Part shown: in pieces, positions 54,612-63,348 of the stretch
Layout: every line of letters starts with the position of its first letter
Numbering within the stretch: position 1 is the stretch's first letter
From: Chondromyces crocatus
GTDB taxonomy: Bacteria > Myxococcota_A > Polyangia > Polyangiales > Polyangiaceae
Direction of reading: 5' to 3'
NCBI RefSeq assembly: GCF_001189295.1
Contig: NZ_CP012159.1
Location: 2,928,001-2,992,000 of the forward strand
DNA length: 64,000 nt
The notes under the pieces: generated by a model
What the model was told of the DNA's origin: nothing
The model's database searches: none
What the model saw: only the letters and a program-made list of their open reading frames with translations
Translations under genes and position numbers: made by a program

Positions 54612-56801
54612 GTGGTACCCTGGCGACCCCTTGCCGCCCCGGTCCGTCTCCCGCTGACGCTGTGCGTGGTGTGTGCGTGGATCTGCGGGCTCTTCGCCCC
54701 TGCTTCGGCGCGCGCGGAGGCACCAGTCGAGCTGCTGCCGGCCATCCCGCCGGGCTCGCCAGCAGCGGGGGAGGGGGTGGTGCGCAGCGTGATCGTGGTC
54801 GAGGCGTCGTCGTCGCTGCGGGCGACGGATCCGAAGGGGCAACGCAAGCTCGCCGCCGAGCTGCACGTGGATCTGTCGCGAGACGGGGACGAGGTCGCGG
54901 TGGTCGCGTTCGCAGGGACGGCGCGCGAGGTGACGTCGGGGTTCGTGACGATCCGTTCTCCAGAGGACCGGGCGACGCTCAAGCTGGCGATCCGGGGGAT
55001 CGGGACGGAGGGGGTGTGGGCCGATTTCTCGGCGGGGCTCGCTGCGGGGCGGAAGCTGCTGGAGGCGGCGCCGGGCAGCCCGTCGGACCGGGAGCTGCTG
55101 CTGATCCTGGGCGACGAGAGCTGTGATCCGGATCCGCGTGGGCCGCTGGGGGTGGCGGCGCAGGTGGCGCGGCCGCACCGGATGGATGCGTTCTGCCACG
55201 AGAAGGTGCTGAAGGAGATCGTGCCGGCGCTCGGGGGGGCGCCAGTGTTCGCGTTCGGGCTGTCGCGGTCCGCGCCGCGGGCGTTCCTGGAGGCGCTGGG
55301 GCGCGCGTCAGGGGGGCTCGGGATGGTGGCGGCGGAGGCGGATGATCTGCCGCGTTTCATCGCGGGGATCCATGCGCGGTTGCGGGGGACGGCGCTGATG
55401 AAGGGGGCGCCCGGGGCGGCGATCGAGGTGCACGATGGCGCGGGTTCGCTCGACGTGGCGCTGGTCGCGCCGCGGGGGGCAGGGGCGCGGTTGCTCGACC
55501 CGGCCGGGGTGGAGGTGCCGACGCACAACGAGAAGCCCGGAGAGGTGCTGTTCGTGGAAGGGCCCGCGTACCGGCTCTTCAAGGTGGCGAGCCCTGCAGT
55601 GGGGGCCTACCGGGTCGCGGGCGGGGCCGGGGGGCGCTTCGTGGCGGTGGAGGGGTCGTCGCTGTGGCTGGAGTTCGTGGACGCGCCCGAGGTCGCCGAG
55701 GTGGGCAAGGAGATCGAGGTGCGGGTGCGCCTCGCGTCGGCGTCCGGGGAGCTGCCGTCGCTGGCGTTCCTGGATCGGCACGAGCTCCACCTGCGCGGCG
55801 CGCAGGCGGCGTCCGGGGAGCTGGGCTGCTCGGGGCAGCTCGCGACGGTGAAGCCGGTGCTGCTGCGGCGGGGCGCCGACGGGATCTACCGGGCGCGCCA
55901 GGCGCCGCGCGCGCGGGGGGAGCTGTGCTTCCAGGCGGAGCTCGTGCCGGGTCCGGGCGGGATGCTGACGCGACGGAGCGCGCCGCTGGTGGTGCGGGCG
56001 GTGCCTCGGCTGAAGCTCGTGGCCGCCGGGATGCCAGCGTTCGCGCCGGTGGTGCAAGGCCAGGCGGTGGAGGCGATGCTGTCCCTGGAGGGGAGCGAGA
56101 TCGCGGTGCCGCTGGAGGCGCAGCTTTCGCTGGAGGGAGGGCCAGGGCTGTCGCTGTCGCCGGCGTCGATCGCGCTGACGGCGGAGGGGCCGCGCGTGTT
56201 CACGCTGCGGGTGGAGGCGGATCCAGCGGCCGAGGGGGGGCCTCGGTCGGTGAAGCTGGAGGTGCGCCCCGTGAAGCCGAAGGGGCACGAGACGAGGGCG
56301 ATCCTGCTCGAGGGGGAGGTGACGGTCGTCCCGTTGACGTTCTGGGAGCGCACGCACCCGTGGATCGCGGTGGGCTCGGGGGGGCTCGTGCTGCTCCTGT
56401 TCGGGCTGGGGTTGTTCTTGCCGCCGCGCTTCGGTCGTCGGCTGGTGCTGCGCTACGAGGATCGGCGCGCGCCGGAGGTGCCGCGCACGGGGACGTGCGT
56501 GCTCCGGAAGCAGGCGCGGGCGGGCTTCTACCGGGGCGCGCGGCTGCTTCTGGGGGCGGCGGGGCCGGTGCGGACGGGCGCGGTCGTGGAGCTGCGGCCC
56601 GCGTCGGGGGGCGGGGTGGTGGCGCGGCCGCTGGGGGGCAAGGTCGTGCGGGAGATCCCGGCGGAGGATGCGGTGGCGCTGGGGGAGCCGCGTGAGGTGC
56701 GGGCGGTGGTGCTGAAGGACGGGGTGTTCCGCTGCGCGCCGTCGGCACGCTACGAGGTCATCGACACCGGGCTGGTGTTCTGGATCGAGGTGGGGCGGTA
56801 A
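54612..56801 (+). CDS. exported VWA-domain membrane protein
   Basis: A 729-residue protein. I prefer GTG at 54612, 10 nt after the PAS-STAS stop, since it opens directly on a signal peptide (LTLCVVCAWICGLFAPASA); ATG at 54513 would add 33 residues and an 89-nt overlap. The VWA domain (about 50-240) begins VIVVEASSSLRATDP, where the metal-binding DxSxS reads ExSxS, and continues VAVVAFAG and LLLILGDESCDPDP. Beta-sandwich regions follow, then one TM helix (WIAVGSGGLVLLLFGLGLFL, about 610) and a ~120-residue cytosolic end. A surface adhesion or sensing role is possible. Confidence 0.78.
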   Translation: MVPWRPLAAPVRLPLTLCVVCAWICGLFAPASARAEAPVELLPAIPPGSPAAGEGVVRSVIVVEASSSLRATDPKGQRKLAAELHVDLSRDGDEVAVVAFAGTAREVTSGFVTIRSPEDRATLKLAIRGIGTEGVWADFSAGLAAGRKLLEAAPGSPSDRELLLILGDESCDPDPRGPLGVAAQVARPHRMDAFCHEKVLKEIVPALGGAPVFAFGLSRSAPRAFLEALGRASGGLGMVAAEADDLPRFIAGIHARLRGTALMKGAPGAAIEVHDGAGSLDVALVAPRGAGARLLDPAGVEVPTHNEKPGEVLFVEGPAYRLFKVASPAVGAYRVAGGAGGRFVAVEGSSLWLEFVDAPEVAEVGKEIEVRVRLASASGELPSLAFLDRHELHLRGAQAASGELGCSGQLATVKPVLLRRGADGIYRARQAPRARGELCFQAELVPGPGGMLTRRSAPLVVRAVPRLKLVAAGMPAFAPVVQGQAVEAMLSLEGSEIAVPLEAQLSLEGGPGLSLSPASIALTAEGPRVFTLRVEADPAAEGGPRSVKLEVRPVKPKGHETRAILLEGEVTVVPLTFWERTHPWIAVGSGGLVLLLFGLGLFLPPRFGRRLVLRYEDRRAPEVPRTGTCVLRKQARAGFYRGARLLLGAAGPVRTGAVVELRPASGGGVVARPLGGKVVREIPAEDAVALGEPREVRAVVLKDGVFRCAPSARYEVIDTGLVFWIEVGR

Positions 56802-56849
56802 AGAAGGGCGGGGTCCTGGAGGGCCGGTGTCCGGCGCGCAGGCCTTCGC

Positions 56850-57974
56850 TCAGTCCTCGACCCGGCTCATGTTGCGGATGCAGTAGGAGAGGGCGGCGCG
56901 CAGGTTGCGGTGGGTGACGATCTGGGAGAGGTCGGCGCCGAGGGTGATCATGGTCTGGGCGACGGTGGGGCGGATGCCGGCAACGATGCCTTCGGCGCCG
57001 AGCAGGCGGATGGCGTTGACGAGGCGGAGCAGGTAGCCGGCGACGCCGGTGTCGACGACCTCGACGCCGGTGAGGTCGAGGACGGCGTAGCGGGCCTGGC
57101 TCTGGGTGATGCGGTCGAGGAGGTTGTCCATGACCTCGGCGGTGCGGCTGCTGTCGAGGACGCCGAGCATGGGGAGGGTGAGCACGCCGTCCCAGACCTC
57201 GATGATGGGGGTGGAGAGGCGGCGGATGATCTCCTGCTGCTGTTCGATCTTGGCGAGGCGTTCGCGGAGTTCGTCTTCGGCTTTGCGGACGCGGGTGATG
57301 TCGATGGAGAAGCCGAGGACCATGACCTGCTCGCCCCGGGCGTCGCGGATGGGGACCACCCAGCTCTCCCAGTGAACTCCTTGGGCGGAGCTGAGGTAGT
57401 GGCTGCTCTCGCCCGTGAGGGCGCTGCGGACGTGCTCCATCGCCACCTTCGACTCGCCGTAGACCTCGAAGATGTTCTGCGTCACGAAGTGGCCCTGCGA
57501 GAGGCCGACCACCTCCAGCGCTTTGCCCTGCTGGTAGGTCAGGGTGCCCTGGAGATCGCAGCCCCAGATGACGGCGGGGAGGTGATCCGAGAGCGCGTCG
57601 AGGAGCAGCTCCTTGGTGCGCGGGGGGCTCTCGGCTTCGCACCGGAAGGCGCCGTGGATGCCGCTGCCGTCCTCGGTACGGGCGGCGTGGAACCGCACGG
57701 TCTCGTAGTCTCCTTGCGCGTCACGCACGCGGACGTCGAGCCCTTCGGGCGTGGTGCTCTGCGCGAGGCGCGCCCAGGCGGCTTCGAAGAGGGCCCTGTC
57801 CTGGATGTGCACGAGGTCGTGGAGCCGGGCCCCGGGTTCACCTCCCGCGCCCAGGTGGCGTCGCAGCGCCGCGCTGGTGAGCTCCAGCCGTCCGTCGACG
57901 GTGGCGACGAAGAGCAGCTCGGGACACGTCGAGAAGAATGAATCCAGCAATGCGCTCGGTGTGTCTACGCCCAC
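56850..57974 (-). CDS. RsbR-like PAS-PAS-STAS protein, array copy 1
   Basis: A 374-residue soluble protein. The start is GTG at 57974: GGAG lies six bases upstream here and at the same place in copies 2 and 3, whereas the longer frame opens with TTG. Two PAS domains are seen (CPELLFVATVDGRLELTSAA; LPAVIWGCDLQGTLTYQQGK with DITRVRKAE at its end), then a coiled linker and a STAS domain (about 265-365) with LDLTGVEVVDTGVAGYLLRL and GIRPTVAQTMITLGADLSQI. Both threonines (VDT, AQT) that RsbT-type kinases phosphorylate are kept. It should sit in a stressosome-like complex. First of six head-to-tail paralogues; no rsbS, rsbT or phosphatase gene is visible. Confidence 0.9.
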   Translation of the reverse strand: MGVDTPSALLDSFFSTCPELLFVATVDGRLELTSAALRRHLGAGGEPGARLHDLVHIQDRALFEAAWARLAQSTTPEGLDVRVRDAQGDYETVRFHAARTEDGSGIHGAFRCEAESPPRTKELLLDALSDHLPAVIWGCDLQGTLTYQQGKALEVVGLSQGHFVTQNIFEVYGESKVAMEHVRSALTGESSHYLSSAQGVHWESWVVPIRDARGEQVMVLGFSIDITRVRKAEDELRERLAKIEQQQEIIRRLSTPIIEVWDGVLTLPMLGVLDSSRTAEVMDNLLDRITQSQARYAVLDLTGVEVVDTGVAGYLLRLVNAIRLLGAEGIVAGIRPTVAQTMITLGADLSQIVTHRNLRAALSYCIRNMSRVED

Positions 57975-58096
57975 AGGGAACTCCGGGTCGTGTGCCAACG
58001 GTTCGGCGTATCAGAAGGGCACCCGAGGCGAAAGGCGACAGGGGAGTAAACCCCGCGTGATGAAACCACTTTTTCGGTGTCGGGAGTGTGTGGAGA

Positions 58097-58116
58097 CGCA
58101 CGGGGGATGCCCTGCG
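58097..58116 (-). promoter_or_regulatory. operator-like inverted repeat upstream of copy 1
   Basis: CGCACGG-GGGATG-CCCTGCG: 7-base arms with one mismatch around 6 bases, about 123 nt before the copy-1 start. The same element, perfect, lies 119 nt before copy 3. Confidence 0.45.
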
Positions 58117-58255
58117 GGTAGGGGCCATGACGTGCGCGCAAATGTTGCCGGCTGCCTCGTTCGAGCATCCACGCATCACCCCATTGCAATGGGACGAGCG
58201 AGGTCGGTGCAGGATGGGCTCGTCCTGCGTTCGGGCGAACCGGACGGTGGGTGTT

Positions 58256-59452
58256 TCAATCGTGCGGGCGCTGCCGTGAAGGCTTGGTGTCGGGGGCGCC
58301 GAGCGCACCGAGCGCACCGAGCGCACCGGGGGCACCACGAGGAGACATCTGGCGGATGCAGTAAGAGAGGGCGGCGCGCAGGTTGCGGTGGGTGACGATC
58401 TGGGAGAGGTCGGCGCCGAGGGTGATCATGGTCTGGGCGACGGTGGGGCGGATGCCGGCGACGATGCCTTCAGCGCCGAGCAGGCGGATGGCGTTGACGA
58501 GGCGGAGCAGGTAGCCGGCGACGCCGGTGTCGACGACCTCGACGCCGGTGAGGTCGAGGACGGCGTAGCGGGCCTGGCTCTGGGTGATGCGGTCGAGGAG
58601 GTTGTCCATGACCTCGGCGGTGCGGGTGCTGTCGAGGACGCCGAGCATGGGGAGGGTGAGCACGCCGTCCCAGACCTCGATGATGGGGGTGGAGAGGCGG
58701 CGGATGATCTCCTGCTGCTGTTCGATCTTGGCGAGACGATCGCGGAGCGCGTCCTCGGCGTTGCGGACGCGGGTGATGTCGATGGAGAAGCCGAGGACCA
58801 TGACCTGATCGCCGTGGGCGTCGCGGATGGGGACCACCCAGCTCTCCCAGTGAATCTCCCCCGTCGTCGTGAAGTAGTGGGTAAGCTCGCCGTTGATGGC
58901 TCGGTGGACGTTCTCCGTCACCCTGGGCACGTCGCCATAGACGTCGAAGATGCTGTGGCCCAGGAAGTGATTCTGTCGCAGCCCGAGTGTGTCCAGGACC
59001 TGGCCCTCCTGGTAGATGAAGGTGCCCGCGAGATTGCAACCCCAGATGACTGCAGGGAGGTGCTTTGCGAGGGCCTCGAGGAGGAGCTCCTTGATGCGTG
59101 GGGGGCTCTCGAGGTCGAGTCGCAGCGAGCCGTGAATGGCGGTGCCGTCCTGCGTGCAGGCCGCATGGAGCGTCGCCATTCCATAGGCGCCCTGCACGTC
59201 CCGCAAGCGCACGTCGAGCCTCTCGGCGGTGGTGCTCTGCCGCAGGCGCGCCAGGGCCGCTTCGGCGAGAGGTCTGTCCTTCGGGTGGATGAGATCGAGG
59301 AGCTGAGCCCCTGCCTCTCCCCCCGCACCCACGTGGTGCCGCAGCGCCGCGCTGGTGAGCTCCAGCCGTCCGTCGATGGCGGCGACGAAGAGCAGCTCGG
59401 GACAAGTCGAGAAGAATGAATCCAGCAATGCGCTCGGTGTGTTTGCGGCCAC
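58256..59452 (-). CDS. RsbR-like PAS-PAS-STAS protein, array copy 2
   Basis: A 398-residue paralogue, GTG start at 59452 with the conserved GGAG. The two PAS domains have diverged from copy 1 (LLDLIHPKDRPLAEAALARL; LPAVIWGCNLAGTFIYQEGQ) but the STAS part is almost identical at the DNA level (about 58365-58735 against 56890-57260). Both acceptor threonines are present. It has an extra C-terminal tail with a short repeat (GALGALGALGAP) coded by tandem GAGCGCACC units near 58301. Predicted sensor/shell subunit of a stressosome-like particle. Confidence 0.9.
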   Translation of the reverse strand: MAANTPSALLDSFFSTCPELLFVAAIDGRLELTSAALRHHVGAGGEAGAQLLDLIHPKDRPLAEAALARLRQSTTAERLDVRLRDVQGAYGMATLHAACTQDGTAIHGSLRLDLESPPRIKELLLEALAKHLPAVIWGCNLAGTFIYQEGQVLDTLGLRQNHFLGHSIFDVYGDVPRVTENVHRAINGELTHYFTTTGEIHWESWVVPIRDAHGDQVMVLGFSIDITRVRNAEDALRDRLAKIEQQQEIIRRLSTPIIEVWDGVLTLPMLGVLDSTRTAEVMDNLLDRITQSQARYAVLDLTGVEVVDTGVAGYLLRLVNAIRLLGAEGIVAGIRPTVAQTMITLGADLSQIVTHRNLRAALSYCIRQMSPRGAPGALGALGALGAPDTKPSRQRPHD

Positions 59453-59753
59453 AAGAAACTCCAGGTCGCGTACCAATGGTCCGACGTATCAGATGACCAC
59501 TCCCTCCGGAAGGCGACTGCGGGGAATCCATGCGTGCCAGGCGTACTCTGGCGATTGCGAGCGTGTGTGGACTCGCACAGCGTACGTGAACCCGGTGCGC
59601 GTCATGACCTGAGCGCAAATCTTGCCGGCATGTCGCGTTGACCTCCCACGACGACGGAATGGGACGAGGCGGTATGCAGGTGGGGCGGCGAGGCGAGCGA
59701 GGCCGTTGCTGAACGCGACCGGCGACCGTTGGGGGCATCCGCGGGGCGGAGCG
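59453..59753. other. intergenic region upstream of copy 2
   Basis: 301 bases between array copies. It shares short conserved blocks with the other upstream regions (CGTATCAGA near 59485, AAGGCGAC near 59509, GCGCAAATCTTGCCGGC near 59612), evidence that promoter regions were duplicated with the genes. No gene. Confidence 0.5.
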
Positions 59754-60899
59754 TCAATCGTGGGGGCGAGGCGTCGAGGGCGACGGGGAGGACATCTGCC
59801 GGATGCAGTGAGAGAGGGCGGCGCGCAGGTTGCGGTGGGTGACGATCTGAGAGAGGTCGGCGCCGAGGGTGATCATGGTCTGGGCGACGGTGGGGCGGAT
59901 GCCGGCGACGATGCCTTCGGCGCCGAGCAGGCGGATGGCGTTGACGAGGCGGAGCAGGTAGCCGGCGACGCCGGTGTCGACGACCTCGACGCCGGTGAGG
60001 TCGAGGATGGCGTAGCGGGCCTGGCTCTGGGCGACGCGATCGAGGAGGTTGTCCATGACCTCGGCGGTGCGGGTGCTGTCGAGGACGCCGAGCATGGGGA
60101 GGGTGAGCACGCCGTCCCAGACCTCGATGATGGGGGTGGAGAGGCGACGGATGACCTCTTGCTGGTGCTCGATCTCGGTGAGCCGCAGGCGGAGCTCTTC
60201 CTCGGCTTTGCGGACGCGGGTGATGTCGATGGTGAAGCCGAGGATCATGACCCGCTCCCCGTGGGCGTCGAAGATGGGGATGAGCCAGTTCTCCCAGTGA
60301 AACCCCTGCAGGTAGGTGAGGTAGTGGATGCTCTCGCCAGCGAGGGCGCGGCGCACGTACTCGCCCAGGCCCTCGACGTTGCCGTAGAGGTCGAGGAGGT
60401 TCTGTCCCACGAACTCGCCGCGCTTCACGCCGAGCATCTCCAGGGCTTTGCCCTCCTGGTAGACGAGGGTGCCGTCGCCGGAGCAGCCCCAGATGGCTGC
60501 AGGGAGGTTCTCTGCCATCGCGTCGAGGAGGAGTTCCTTGGTGCGGGGAGGGCAGACCGCTTCTAGCCGGAAGGCGCCGTGGATGGCGGTGCCGTCCTCG
60601 GTGCGGGCTGCATGGCACCTCACCATGGTGAACACCCCGTGCGTGTCACGCAGGCGGACGTCGAGCCGCTCCGGCGTGGTGCTCGACGAGAGGCGCGCCC
60701 AGGCGGTCTCGAAGACGGGCTTGTCCTCGGGGTGGATGAGGTCGAGGAGGTGGACCCCGGGCTCACCCCCGGCGCCGAGGTGGCGCCGCATCGCCGCGCT
60801 GGAGAGCTGGAGCTTTGCGTCGAGGGTGGCGACGAACAGCAGCTCGGGACACGTCGAGAAGAACGAATCCAGCAATGCGCTCGGTGTATCTACGCCCAC
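59754..60899 (-). CDS. RsbR-like PAS-PAS-STAS protein, array copy 3
   Basis: A 381-residue paralogue with GTG start at 60899 and conserved GGAG. PAS domains: CPELLFVATLDAKLQLSSAA and LPAAIWGCSGDGTLVYQEGK. The STAS domain has RVAQSQARYAILDLTGVEVV and the same VDT and AQT threonines. The DNA of the STAS part (about 59815-60170) is again almost identical to copies 1 and 2. The differing PAS residues suggest that each copy senses a different signal while keeping one output surface. Confidence 0.9.
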   Translation of the reverse strand: MGVDTPSALLDSFFSTCPELLFVATLDAKLQLSSAAMRRHLGAGGEPGVHLLDLIHPEDKPVFETAWARLSSSTTPERLDVRLRDTHGVFTMVRCHAARTEDGTAIHGAFRLEAVCPPRTKELLLDAMAENLPAAIWGCSGDGTLVYQEGKALEMLGVKRGEFVGQNLLDLYGNVEGLGEYVRRALAGESIHYLTYLQGFHWENWLIPIFDAHGERVMILGFTIDITRVRKAEEELRLRLTEIEHQQEVIRRLSTPIIEVWDGVLTLPMLGVLDSTRTAEVMDNLLDRVAQSQARYAILDLTGVEVVDTGVAGYLLRLVNAIRLLGAEGIVAGIRPTVAQTMITLGADLSQIVTHRNLRAALSHCIRQMSSPSPSTPRPHD

Positions 60900-61017
60900 A
60901 GGAATCTCCGGGTCGCGCGTCAATGGTCCGGCGTATCAGAACGCCATTCATTACGGAAGGCGACAGCGATGAGCCCGGCGGGGTGACCGCTCTTTTCAAT
61001 GAGGGATTGTGGGGAGA

Positions 61018-61037
61018 CGCACGGGTAATGCCGTGCG
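61018..61037 (-). promoter_or_regulatory. operator-like inverted repeat upstream of copy 3
   Basis: CGCACGG-GTAATG-CCGTGCG: perfect 7-base arms around 6 bases, 119 nt before the copy-3 start; the related element before copy 1 is at nearly the same distance. Confidence 0.5.
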
Positions 61038-61064
61038 GGTATGCAGCATGACGTGAGGGCGGGG

Positions 61065-62198
61065 TTACGTGGTGGTGCCCCGGTCCCGCATGACGGCGAT
61101 GCAATGGGAGAGGGCGGCGCGCAGGTTGCGGTGGGTGACGATCTGGGTCAGGTCGGCGCCGAGGGCGACGATGGTTTGCGCGACGGTGGGGCGGATGCCG
61201 GCGACGATGCCCTCGGCCCCGAGGAGGCGGATGGCGCTGATGAGCTGGACGAGGTAGCCGGCCACCCGGGTGTCGACGACCTCGACGCCGGTGAGGTCGA
61301 GGATGGCGAAGCTCGCGCCACGCTGGTTGATGTGGGTGAGCACGCTCTGCAGGACGTCGGCGGTGCGGGCGCTGTCGAGGACGCCGAGCATGGGGAGGGT
61401 GAGCACGCCGTCCCAGACCTCGATGATGGGCGTGGAGAGGCGGCGGATGACCTCCTGCTGCTGCTCGATCTCGGCGAGCCGGGCGCGCAGCTCCACCTCG
61501 GCGCGGTGGACGCTCGTGATGTCGATGTTGAAGCCGAGCACCACGCTCAGGTCGCCTCGGGCATCACGAATGGGGAGGAGCCAGGTCTCCCAGGCCCCCC
61601 CATCGAACCGGGTGAAGTAATGGACCACCTCGCCGGTGAGCGAGCGCCGGACATGGCTCGTGACGCCCTCGACGTGGCCATAGAGGTCGAGAATGTTCTT
61701 GCCGGTCAGGGTGTGGCGGTCGATGCCGATTGCGCCGAGCAGCCGGCCGTCGTTGTAGATGAACCGGCCCTCCGGATCGAGTACCCAGACGCTGGAGGGG
61801 AGGTAGTCGACCATGGCGTCGAAGAGCCGTGCCGTGATGCTCGAGGTGCCGGAGACGGTCCTGGGCCAGAAGCAGCCGTGGATGGTGTCTCCCTGCGGAG
61901 CGCGGGCGGCGTGGCACGACAGTGACCGATAGGGCCCGCGCGCGTTGCGGAGCCGGAGGTCGAACCGCGCTGGTGCCGTGCTGTTGCGCGTCTTCGTGAG
62001 CGCGTCGGACAGCGTCTCCTGGTCGTCGGGGTGGGCGAGCGCGGCGAGCGTGAGTGGCGCTCCCCGTTCGGCGCCGAGGCTGTGACGGAGGGATCGGCTC
62101 ATCGACAGGAGCTCGCCGTCGACGCTGGCGATGAAGAGCAGATCGGGGGACGTCTCGAACACGGTGTTCATGGAGTCGGTCGGGCTGGGGTCAGCCAT
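61065..62198 (-). CDS. RsbR-like PAS-PAS-STAS protein, array copy 4
   Basis: A 377-residue member of a second subgroup. The start is ATG at 62198 with GAGGAGG eight bases upstream. PAS1: SPDLLFIASVDGELLSMSRS; PAS2: LPSSVWVLDPEGRFIYNDGR. STAS: LTHINQRGASFAILDLTGVE, with VDTRVAGYLVQL (Arg where copies 1-3 have Gly) and AQTIVALGADLTQIVTHRNL. Both threonines are kept. Its 5' end overlaps the stop of copy 5 by 8 nt, so copies 5 and 4 are translationally coupled. Confidence 0.9.
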   Translation of the reverse strand: MADPSPTDSMNTVFETSPDLLFIASVDGELLSMSRSLRHSLGAERGAPLTLAALAHPDDQETLSDALTKTRNSTAPARFDLRLRNARGPYRSLSCHAARAPQGDTIHGCFWPRTVSGTSSITARLFDAMVDYLPSSVWVLDPEGRFIYNDGRLLGAIGIDRHTLTGKNILDLYGHVEGVTSHVRRSLTGEVVHYFTRFDGGAWETWLLPIRDARGDLSVVLGFNIDITSVHRAEVELRARLAEIEQQQEVIRRLSTPIIEVWDGVLTLPMLGVLDSARTADVLQSVLTHINQRGASFAILDLTGVEVVDTRVAGYLVQLISAIRLLGAEGIVAGIRPTVAQTIVALGADLTQIVTHRNLRAALSHCIAVMRDRGTTT

Positions 62199-63348
62199 GA
62201 GGGAGCCTCCTCGAGCGGTTGGGGGCGAGCGCCGGGGCCATCTGCCGGATGCAGTGGGCGAGGGCCGTGCGCAGGTTGCGGTGGGTGACGATCTGGGAGA
62301 GGTCGGCGCCGAGGGCGACGATGGTCTGCGCGACGGTGGGGCGGATGCCGGCGACGATGCCCTCGGCCCCGAGGAGGCGGACGGCGCTGATCAGCCGGAT
62401 GAGGTAGCCGGCCACCCGGGTGTCGACGACCTCGACGCCGGTGAGGTCGAGGATGGCGAAGCGCGTGCCGCGCTGGCTGATGTGGGTGAGTACGCTCTGC
62501 AGGACGTCGGCGGTGCGGATGCTGTCGAGGACACCGAGCATGGGGAGGGTGAGCACGCCGTCCCAGACCTCGATGATGGGCGTGGAGAGGCGGCGGATGA
62601 CCTCCTGCTGCTGCTCGATCTCGGCGAGGCGCTGACGCATCTCCCGCTCGACCCGTGACATGGCGGAGACGTCGAGGGTGAACCCGAGCACCAGGCTCAG
62701 CTTCCCCTGGGCGTCGTGAAGGGGGATGATCCAGTTCTCCCAGGTATAGCCGCCGTGCTCGTTGAAGTAATGGACGGGCTCACCGGCGAGGGCGCGCTTC
62801 ACGTTGACGGTGACCCCGTCGATGGCGCCATGGAGGGCGAGCATGTTCTGGCCGAGGAAGCTGCCGCGCTCGTAGCCATTGGAGAGGAGGAGCTGGCCGT
62901 CGTTGTAGATGTAGTCGCCCGCTGGATCGAGCGCCCACACCGCGGCGGGGAGGTAGTCGAGCATGGCGTCGAAGAGCCGCTCCTTGATGCGCCGGGGTCT
63001 CGGGTCTGGCCTGGTCCGGAGGTGCCCGTGGATGGTGTCTCCACCGGGCGTGCTGGCGGCGTGGCACGATAATGGGCGGTATACCCCGCGCGCGTCGCGG
63101 AGGCGGAGATCGAACTGCACGGGCTTCTGGCTGCGGCGCAGATGCGAGAGCGCGATGGAGAGCGCGGCCCGGTCGCCGGGATGAGCGAGTGCGGTGAGGG
63201 GCAGATCGTTCGCGGGGGCGAGGTCGAGGGTGTCGCGGAGCCCTCGGCTGACGGCGCGGAGTCGCCCGTCGCCAGCAGCGACGAACAGCATGTCCGGGGA
63301 GCTGCCGAGGAAGGCGTCGAGTAAATCGGTTGGCGCGGGGTCACTCAT
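62191..63348 (-). CDS. RsbR-like PAS-PAS-STAS protein, array copy 5
   Basis: A 385-residue paralogue closest to copy 4. ATG at 63348 with GGAGGT upstream. PAS1: SPDMLFVAAGDGRLRAVSRG; PAS2: LPAAVWALDPAGDYIYNDGQ. STAS: LTHISQRGTRFAILDLTGVE, VDTRVAGYLIRLISAVRLLG and AQTIVALGADLSQIVTHRNL; both threonines kept. It overlaps copy 6 by 8 nt upstream and copy 4 by 8 nt downstream, so copies 6, 5 and 4 look like one coupled transcript. Confidence 0.9.
   Translation of the reverse strand: MSDPAPTDLLDAFLGSSPDMLFVAAGDGRLRAVSRGLRDTLDLAPANDLPLTALAHPGDRAALSIALSHLRRSQKPVQFDLRLRDARGVYRPLSCHAASTPGGDTIHGHLRTRPDPRPRRIKERLFDAMLDYLPAAVWALDPAGDYIYNDGQLLLSNGYERGSFLGQNMLALHGAIDGVTVNVKRALAGEPVHYFNEHGGYTWENWIIPLHDAQGKLSLVLGFTLDVSAMSRVEREMRQRLAEIEQQQEVIRRLSTPIIEVWDGVLTLPMLGVLDSIRTADVLQSVLTHISQRGTRFAILDLTGVEVVDTRVAGYLIRLISAVRLLGAEGIVAGIRPTVAQTIVALGADLSQIVTHRNLRTALAHCIRQMAPALAPNRSRRLPHG

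Noticed and set aside
53657-55582. Long minus-strand frame opposite PAS-STAS and VWA genes
   Set aside because: It is Ser/Arg/Pro-rich and lacks domains; both plus-strand genes have recognisable domains and coherent starts.
59453-60899. A frameshifted pseudogene between array copies 2 and 3
   Set aside because: The frames there are shadows of copies 2 and 3; both copies read through without interruption.
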